DNA of 64,000 nucleotides from Methylobacterium mesophilicum SR1.6/6 (GTDB lineage Bacteria > Pseudomonadota > Alphaproteobacteria > Rhizobiales > Beijerinckiaceae), in NCBI RefSeq assembly GCF_000364445.2, contig NZ_CP043538.1, positions 3,355,612 through 3,419,611 of the forward strand. The letters run 5' to 3'. Below the pieces are notes generated by a model. The model was not told the DNA's origin, did no database searches, and saw only the letters and a list, made by a program, of their open reading frames with translations. Made by a program: the position numbers and the translations under genes. The first letter of the stretch is position 1. Each line of letters opens with the position of its first letter. Below, piece after piece: positions 58,093-64,000 of the stretch.

Positions 58093-59241
58093 ATGTCCGC
58101 CAGGGGGAGCGTCGTCGTGCGCGCACGGGCTGTGATCGGGCTGGCCAGCGTGGTCGCTCTCGGACTCGTCGTCTACCTCCTGCGCGAGGTGATGCTGCCC
58201 TTCGTGGCGGGCATCACGCTGGCCTATCTCCTCGATCCCCTGGCCGACCGGCTGGAGCGGCTCGGCCTCGGGCGGCTGACCGCGAGCCTCATGATCCTCG
58301 CCCTGTTCGTCGTCGCGCTGGTCGTGACGCTGCTGATCCTGATCCCGCTGGCGGCCAATCAGGTCGTGGCGCTGGTCAACGCGCTGCCCGGGATGGTGTC
58401 GCGGCTCCAGGCGATCATCGCGGAGCGCTCCGGGACCCTGCTGGAGCGGGTCGGCGGCGCGGATGTGCTGAACGAGCTGCAATCCTCCGTCGGCACCCTG
58501 GCCACGCAGGCAGGGACGTGGCTCCTGGCCTTCCTGAAGTCGCTCTGGTCGGGCAGCCAGGCGCTGATCTCGATCGCGTCGCTGCTGGTGGTCACGCCGG
58601 TGGTCGCGTTCTACATCCTCGTCGACTGGGACCGGATGGTCGCGGCCATCGACGGTTGGGTGCCGCCGCGCCACCGGGCGACGGTGCGGGATCTCGCCCG
58701 GCAGATCAACGGGGCCGTCACCGGCTACGTCCGCGGGCAGACGCTGGTCTGCCTCATCCTGGGTAGCTTCTACGCTGTCGGCCTCTGGCTCGTGGGCCTC
58801 AACTTCGGCGTGCTGATCGGGCTGATCGCGGGCTTCCTGACCTTCATCCCCTATGTCGGCACGCTTACGGGCTTCCTGCTCTCGGTGGGCGTGGCGCTGG
58901 TCCAGTTCTGGCCCTCGTCCGACTGGCTGCACCTGGGCCTGACGGTGGGCGTGTTCCTCGTCGGCCAGTTTCTGGAAGGCAACGTCATCTCGCCGAAGCT
59001 CGTCGGCGAGTCGACGGGACTCCACCCGGTCTGGCTGATGTTCGCGCTGCTGGCATTCGGCACGCTCTTCGGCTTCGTCGGGCTGCTGCTGGCCGTCCCG
59101 ATCGCGGCCTCGATGGGCGTGCTCGTGCGTTTCGCCCTCGCGCGCTATCTCGAGAGCCGCCTCTACCACGCCGGGCAGCCGATCCTCATCGAGCACGACG
59201 GCAAGGAGGCAGCGGCCTTGACCTCCGCGAGCGCGGGATGA
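58093..59241 (+). CDS. AI-2E family transporter (PerM-like)
   Basis: This encodes 382 residues from the ATG at 58093; GTG at 58114 is an alternative and the longer frame is antisense to purM. The family has about eight helices: an N-terminal pair (LREVMLPFVAGITLAYLLDPL and LMILALFVVALVVTLLILIPL), a soluble segment at 95-135, then the PerM core with RGQTLVCLILGSFYAVGL, IPYVGTLTGFLL and VGQFLEGNVISPKLVG. Members transport AI-2 or act as Na+/H+ antiporters; the substrate here is unknown. It heads the perM-hda-ppk-ppx run, a usual order in alphaproteobacteria. Confidence 0.9.
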   Translation: MSARGSVVVRARAVIGLASVVALGLVVYLLREVMLPFVAGITLAYLLDPLADRLERLGLGRLTASLMILALFVVALVVTLLILIPLAANQVVALVNALPGMVSRLQAIIAERSGTLLERVGGADVLNELQSSVGTLATQAGTWLLAFLKSLWSGSQALISIASLLVVTPVVAFYILVDWDRMVAAIDGWVPPRHRATVRDLARQINGAVTGYVRGQTLVCLILGSFYAVGLWLVGLNFGVLIGLIAGFLTFIPYVGTLTGFLLSVGVALVQFWPSSDWLHLGLTVGVFLVGQFLEGNVISPKLVGESTGLHPVWLMFALLAFGTLFGFVGLLLAVPIAASMGVLVRFALARYLESRLYHAGQPILIEHDGKEAAALTSASAG

Positions 59242-59268
59242 TCCTGCACGAGGCAATCCGGACGACGC

Positions 59269-59979
59269 ATGCGCGAGAACGCCCCACCGCGGCAGCTGGC
59301 CTTCGACCTGCCGCTCGATCCCCGCTACGGGCGCGAGGACTTCCTCGTCGGTCCGGCCAACGAGGCCGCCTACGCGCTGATCGAAGCGTGGCCGGACTGG
59401 CCCGACAGCGTTCTCGCGCTGACCGGCCCGTCCGGCAGCGGCAAGAGCCACCTCGCTGCGATCTGGGCGGAGCGCGCGCATGCCTGGACCATCCCGGCCG
59501 CCGAGATCGGAGCCGACGCGGTCCAGCACCTCGTCTCGAACGGCGCGCTGGTCATCGAGGACATCGACCGGGCGGAACAGCGGGACGAGGCGGCGTTGTT
59601 CCATCTGCTCAATCGGGCGCGCGAGCGGGCCTGCCCGGTGCTGCTCACCAGCGCGACCGGGATCGATGCCCTCGGCCTCGTGACGCCGGACCTGCGCTCG
59701 CGTCTCCGCCTGGCGCCGGGGATCGCCATCGAGGCTCCGGATGATGCCCTGCTGCGCGCCGTGCTGGTGAAACTGTTCGTGGACCGGCAACTGGTCGTCG
59801 ATCTCGGGGTCATCGAGTCGCTGGCCTTGCGGATCGACCGCTCCCTCGGCCGCGCCCGGGACGTCGTCGCCGAACTGGATCGCGACGCGCTCGGTCGTGG
59901 GCGCCGCATCAGCCGTCCGCTCGCCCTGGCGGTGCTGCGGCGTATGGGCTTTGATGACGAGCCGGAGCCGAGTGACTGA
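59269..59979 (+). CDS. hda: Hda-like DnaA homologue
   Basis: This encodes 236 residues, a single AAA+ domain without the DnaA DNA-binding domain. The clamp-binding motif QLAFDL is at residues 9-14, near the N terminus as in Hda, and Walker A GPSGSGKS is at 53-60. Hda with the loaded clamp promotes hydrolysis of DnaA-bound ATP and so prevents re-initiation of replication. Its start is 27 bases after the PerM gene. Confidence 0.92.
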   Translation: MRENAPPRQLAFDLPLDPRYGREDFLVGPANEAAYALIEAWPDWPDSVLALTGPSGSGKSHLAAIWAERAHAWTIPAAEIGADAVQHLVSNGALVIEDIDRAEQRDEAALFHLLNRARERACPVLLTSATGIDALGLVTPDLRSRLRLAPGIAIEAPDDALLRAVLVKLFVDRQLVVDLGVIESLALRIDRSLGRARDVVAELDRDALGRGRRISRPLALAVLRRMGFDDEPEPSD

Positions 59980-60085
59980 GTGGAGAATCCGGCGGCCGTC
60001 ACGGAACTGTCGTGATGGCCGCCGGTCCAGGGTGATACAGGCTCCGCCACCGTGAGGAGCCACGCGCTAGAGACAGGACTCGGAG

Positions 60086-62488
60086 ATGGAATCGACGCAG
60101 AAGCCCATGGATCGCGACGCCGCCGACGAGGCAGCGGAGCCCCGTCGGCGCTCAGCGACCCCTTCGACGACGCGGCGCACGCCCACCACGCGGCGTTCAC
60201 CGGTTGAGCTGGCCGCCGGTGTGACCACTCCGGCCGCCGCCCCTGAGAGCGCTGTCGGCACCGCCACCGATTCTACGGACGAGTGGCCGGCCGCCGCGCC
60301 TCCGGCCGAACAAACGGCGGGCGCTTCGCGGGAGCCCGTGCTCGAAGCCGGGCGCTCCCTGCGGCATTCGCCCGAGCGGTTCGTGAACCGCGAGCTGTCC
60401 TGGCTCCAGTTCAACCGACGTGTGCTGGAAGAAGCCTCCAATCCCAATCATCCGCTCCTGGAACGGCTCCGGTTCCTGTCGATCTCGGCGAACAATCTCG
60501 ACGAGTTCTTCATGGTCCGCGTCGCCGGCCTGATCGATCAGGTCCGCGCGGGCCTGACGGTGCCGTCTCAGGACGGCCTGTCGCCCTCGGAACAGCTCCT
60601 GCGCATCGGTGCGGAAGTGTCCCGCCTCGCCGCCGACCAGCAGGCCCGCTGGCGCCAGCTGCGCGAGGAGTTGCATGCCGCCGATATCGACATCGTCGAG
60701 CCCGCCTCCCTCTCGGCCGAGCAGTCGGCGTGGCTTGAGGAGTATTTCCTCAACCATGTCTTCCCGGTGCTGACGCCGCTGGCGATCGATCCGGCGCACC
60801 CGTTCCCATTCATCCCGAATCTCGGCACCACCATCGCACTGATGCTGGTGCGGCCGAAGGACGGCCGGGTGCTGCGCGCCCTCATCCGCCTGCCGGGCGT
60901 GATCGATCGATTCGTGCGCCTGCCGGTCACCGACAGCGAGACGTCGGCGCGGCTGATCCCGATCGAGCAGGTGATCGGGATGTTCACCGGGCGACTCTTC
61001 CCGGGCTACCTCGTCAAGGGCAGCGGCGCATTCCGCGTGGTGCGCGATTCGGACCTCGAGATCGAGGAGGAGGCGGAGGATCTGGTCCTCCACTTCGAGA
61101 CCGCCCTCAAGCAGCGTCGGCGCGGCGTCGTGATCCGCCTCGAGGTCGAGGCCGGCATGTCCGAGGATCTGCGGAGCTTCGTGGCCGACGAGCTTGAGAT
61201 CTCGCCGGACGCGATCTTCCTTGTGGAGGGCATGCTCGCGCTCAACGAGCTGTCTCAGGTGGTCGGGATCGACCGGCCGGACCTGAAGTTCAAGCCCTAC
61301 AATCCGCGCTTTCCCGAACGCGTCCGCGAGAGCGGCGGCGACGTGTTCGCGGCGATCCGCCAGAAGGACTTCATCGTCCACCACCCATACGAATCCTTCG
61401 ATTCGGTGGTGCAGTTCCTGGCCCAGGCCGCCCGCGATCCGAACGTGGTGGCGATCAAGCAGACGCTCTACCGGACCTCGTCCAACTCCCCCATTGTGGC
61501 TGCCCTGGCCGAGGCCGCGGAACTCGGGAAGTCCGTCACCGCCCTGGTCGAGCTGAAGGCCCGCTTCGACGAGGAGGCGAATATTCGCTGGGCGCGCAAC
61601 CTGGAGAAAGCCGGCGCGCAGGTGGTGTTCGGCTTCGTCGAGTTGAAGACGCACGCCAAGCTGTCACTGGTGGTCCGGCGCGAGGGCGACAAGCTGGTCA
61701 CCTACTGCCACGTCGGCACCGGCAACTACCATCCGATCACGGCGCGCATCTACACGGACCTGTCGTTCTTCACAGCCGACCCGGCGATTGCTCGCGACGT
61801 CTCGCGGATTTTCAACTTCATCACCGGCTACGCTGAGCCCGCCGAACTGGAGCGCATGGCGGTCTCGCCGCTCACGCTGAAGAACCGGTTGCTGGAGCAC
61901 ATCGAGGCCGAGATTGCCCACGCCAGGGTCGGACGCCCGGCGGCGATCTGGATCAAGTGCAACTCGCTGGTCGACGGCCAGATCATCGACGCGCTCTACG
62001 ACGCCTCGGAGGCTGGGGTGCAGATCGACTGCGTGGTGCGCGGTATATGCTGCCTGCGACCAGGCATCCCGGGCTTGTCGGAGACCATCCGGGTGAAGTC
62101 GATCGTCGGGCGCTTCCTCGAGCACGGCCGGATCTATGCCTTCGGCAACGGAGTCGGGCTGCCGCATCCCAAGGCCACGGTCTACATCTCGTCCGCCGAC
62201 CTGATGAGCCGCAACCTCGACCGCCGGGTTGAGGCGCTGCTGCCGATCACCAACCCGACAGTGCATCAGCAGGTGCTTGACCAGATCATGCTGGCCAACC
62301 TGCTCGACAACCGCCAGAGCTGGCGTCTTCTGGCTTCGGGCGGATGCGAGCGGATCCAGCCCGCGGACGGTGAGGAACCCTTCAACGCGCACAAGTACTT
62401 CATGACGAACCCGAGCCTCTCGGGCCGCGGCAAGGCCTCGAAAAAGTCGAGCCCGCGGGCCCTGAGCCGGCGCGCGCAGCGTGCCTGA
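60086..62488 (+). CDS. ppk: Polyphosphate kinase 1
   Basis: This encodes 800 residues. PPK1 makes polyphosphate from ATP via a phospho-histidine. The first 95 residues are a low-complexity Thr/Arg/Ala/Pro-rich extension; the enzyme proper starts at [20 protein letters not shown]. The catalytic histidine lies in KTHAKLSLV (His523), followed by [23 protein letters not shown] is typical of the C1 domain. ppx follows two bases after the stop, so the cell's synthesis and breakdown genes are co-transcribed. The extension raises length from about 700 to 800 residues. Confidence 0.96.
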   Translation: MESTQKPMDRDAADEAAEPRRRSATPSTTRRTPTTRRSPVELAAGVTTPAAAPESAVGTATDSTDEWPAAAPPAEQTAGASREPVLEAGRSLRHSPERFVNRELSWLQFNRRVLEEASNPNHPLLERLRFLSISANNLDEFFMVRVAGLIDQVRAGLTVPSQDGLSPSEQLLRIGAEVSRLAADQQARWRQLREELHAADIDIVEPASLSAEQSAWLEEYFLNHVFPVLTPLAIDPAHPFPFIPNLGTTIALMLVRPKDGRVLRALIRLPGVIDRFVRLPVTDSETSARLIPIEQVIGMFTGRLFPGYLVKGSGAFRVVRDSDLEIEEEAEDLVLHFETALKQRRRGVVIRLEVEAGMSEDLRSFVADELEISPDAIFLVEGMLALNELSQVVGIDRPDLKFKPYNPRFPERVRESGGDVFAAIRQKDFIVHHPYESFDSVVQFLAQAARDPNVVAIKQTLYRTSSNSPIVAALAEAAELGKSVTALVELKARFDEEANIRWARNLEKAGAQVVFGFVELKTHAKLSLVVRREGDKLVTYCHVGTGNYHPITARIYTDLSFFTADPAIARDVSRIFNFITGYAEPAELERMAVSPLTLKNRLLEHIEAEIAHARVGRPAAIWIKCNSLVDGQIIDALYDASEAGVQIDCVVRGICCLRPGIPGLSETIRVKSIVGRFLEHGRIYAFGNGVGLPHPKATVYISSADLMSRNLDRRVEALLPITNPTVHQQVLDQIMLANLLDNRQSWRLLASGGCERIQPADGEEPFNAHKYFMTNPSLSGRGKASKKSSPRALSRRAQRA

Positions 62489-62490
62489 CT

Positions 62491-64000
62491 TTGGCGGCGC
62501 GGTGGCACTGGGGTAAGGATTTCGCCCGACGCGCGGAAGCCGCGCGTCGGGCTCAACAAGGACTCGAACGTTTGGGCAGCCTTCGCGCCAACCTCTCCCT
62601 CGCGCACGCCGTCGAGCCGCGTGCCGACGATGCGCGCGAACCTGTCGCGATCATCGATATCGGTTCGAACTCGGTCCGGCTCGTCGCCTATGATGGGCTG
62701 ACCCGGGCGCCGACGCCACTCTACAACGAGAAGGTGCTCTGCGGTCTCGGGCGCCACGTCCTCACCACCGGTCGGCTCAATGATGACGCGGTGGCCCGGG
62801 CGCTTGCCGCCCTCGCGCGCTTCCGGGTGCTGTGTGAGACCATGCGCGTGGGGCAAGTCTTCGTCCTGGCGACCGCGGCGGCGCGGGATGCCGAGAACGG
62901 TCCGGACTTCCTGCGCGCCGCCGAAGCGGCCTGCGGCCACGAGATCCAGCTCCTCTCCGGCCGCCGCGAGGCCGAGCTCTCGGCGCTGGGCGTCATCTCC
63001 GGCTTCCACGCGCCAGACGGTGTCGTGGGCGATCTTGGCGGCGGGTCTCTGGAAATGGTGGACGTGCGCGGCAGCGTCGTCGGCCAGGGCGTAACCATGC
63101 CGCTCGGCGGCCTTGCCCTGCAGGATCTCTCCGGCGGCTCGGTGAAGAAGGCCGCCAAGATCGTCCGCGAGCACATGCGCAAGGCGGCTCCGCAGCTGGA
63201 AACCCTGCGCGGCCGGACCTTCTACGCGGTTGGGGGCACGTGGCGCGCGCTCGCCCGGCTGCATCAGGCCGCCCGCGGCTACCCCGTCCACGTGATGCAC
63301 GGCTACACCGTGGAGCCGAGCGACGAGCTGACCTTCCTGCAGATCGTCGAGCAGACCGACGTGTCCCTGCTCCAGGATGTCGACGCCATCTCGGAAGCTC
63401 GCCGCCCCCTGCTGGCCTACGGTGCCGCGGTCTTGGAGGAGATCATCCGGGTCGGGCGGCCGCGGGAGGTGGCGATCTCGGCTTCGGGCGTGCGCGAGGG
63501 TCTGCTGTTCGAGCAGCTGGACCGGGAGGTGCGGCAGATCGATCCGTTGCTCGCGTCGGCAGCGGAGTTCAACGCCCTGCGCGCCCGCGCCCCCGCCACG
63601 GCGAGGAGCTGATCGCCTGGACCGACCGGTTCGTTGAGACGCTCGATGGACACGAGACCGCCGACGAGCGCCGCCTGCGCCACGCCGGCTGCCTGCTCTC
63701 CGATGTCGGCTGGCGCGCCCATCCGGATTACCGCGACGCGCAGAGCATCGGGGTCATCCAGAATGCGGCGTTCGTCGGAGTCGATCACCCGGGACGGGCC
63801 TATCTCGCCTTGGCGGTCGCGCTCCGGCACACCGGCCTCGCCCCCGAAAAGGCCAACCCGGTCCTGCGCGGAGTCGCGGGCCCGCGCCTGTTCGAGCGGG
63901 CACGCCTCCTCGGCGCCCTCTTGCGCGTCGCCTTCCCGATCTCGGCCGGGATGGGCGGCGCCCTCGGCCATGCACCGCTGACCGTCGAGGACGGGCGGGT
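62491..64000 (+). pseudogene. ppx: Exopolyphosphatase Ppx/GppA, frameshifted; runs off window
   Basis: The first frame (62491-63612, 373 residues) is the Ppx/GppA ATPase-fold half: VAIIDIGSNSVRLVAYDG, ATAAARDAENG, VGDLGGGSLEMVDVRG and ASGVREGLLFEQL. It then ends after ALRARAPATARS. The normal continuation, RHGEELIAWTDRF then DERRLRHAGCLLSDVGWRAHPDYR and so on (the HD-like C-terminal domain), is open in another frame through the window edge. Adding one C to the five-C run at 63590-63594 joins the two. A TTG at 62491 or 62572 is the start. So the enzyme is either broken or this is a sequencing error. The fragment alone would lack the C-terminal half. Confidence 0.82.

Noticed and set aside
58009..60063. 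684-residue minus-strand open frame opposite the PerM-like and hda genes
   Set aside because: Its protein is low-complexity (His/Arg/Asp/Gln-rich) with no domain, whereas the plus strand encodes two recognised proteins.

Overview
The window is GC-rich chromosomal DNA of an alphaproteobacterium, most likely a Methylobacterium or close relative in the Hyphomicrobiales (Rhizobiales). This rests on the very high G+C at third codon positions, complex III genes petABC with a Rieske protein carrying a twin-arginine signal, GatCAB tRNA amidotransferase, a short Hda-type DnaA homologue next to ppk/ppx, an HxH-less PyrC-like protein followed by plsY and dprA, and DUF29, DUF2380 and DUF1656/FUSC genes. 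The genus is an inference; no rRNA is present.

Bases 1 to about 11,530 look like the right-hand part of a genomic island. A leftward gene string (AAA+ ATPase, a Cys-rich protein, a small exported protein and a gene cut by the window edge) precedes a rightward DNA phosphorothioation-type cluster: dndC, a 70-residue linker protein, dndD, a DndE-like domain fused to a HerA/FtsK-type ATPase, a GIY-YIG nuclease-like protein and dndB. No dndA and no separate dndFGH are seen. A non-canonical tRNA-like sequence, three unknown small genes, and an elongator tRNA-Met whose 3' end faces the island follow. The last two island-type genes of the Dnd cluster are visibly poorer in G+C than the surroundings.

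From 11.6 to 23 kb come a CHRD protein, a pair of twin-arginine-exported oxidoreductases (the first broken by a one-base deletion in a G run), an NTT-like carrier, guaA, an SGNH hydrolase with trmO, AMP nucleosidase, a glycine-rich exported protein and an SLC13-type permease. From 24 to 35 kb lie sdhCDAB, an Inh-type lipoprotein, an ABC exporter, a MATE exporter and petABC ending in a strong terminator, so complexes II and III of the respiratory chain are both here.

From 35 to 49 kb there are mtnP, the histidine genes hisB, hisH, hisA and hisF interspersed with DUF2628 and DUF29 genes, the pyrC-like gene, plsY, dprA, convergent ruvX and a SMI1/KNR4 gene, then gatC, gatA, a membrane protein and gatB. 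From 49 to 58 kb lie DUF2380, a leftward FUSC-DUF1656-HlyD efflux operon, a glutathione transferase, DUF2147, ndk and purMN. The right end holds a PerM/AI-2E-type protein, hda, ppk and ppx; ppx is interrupted by a one-base deletion in a C run and continues past the window edge. Two families of intergenic inverted repeats are scattered between the housekeeping genes.
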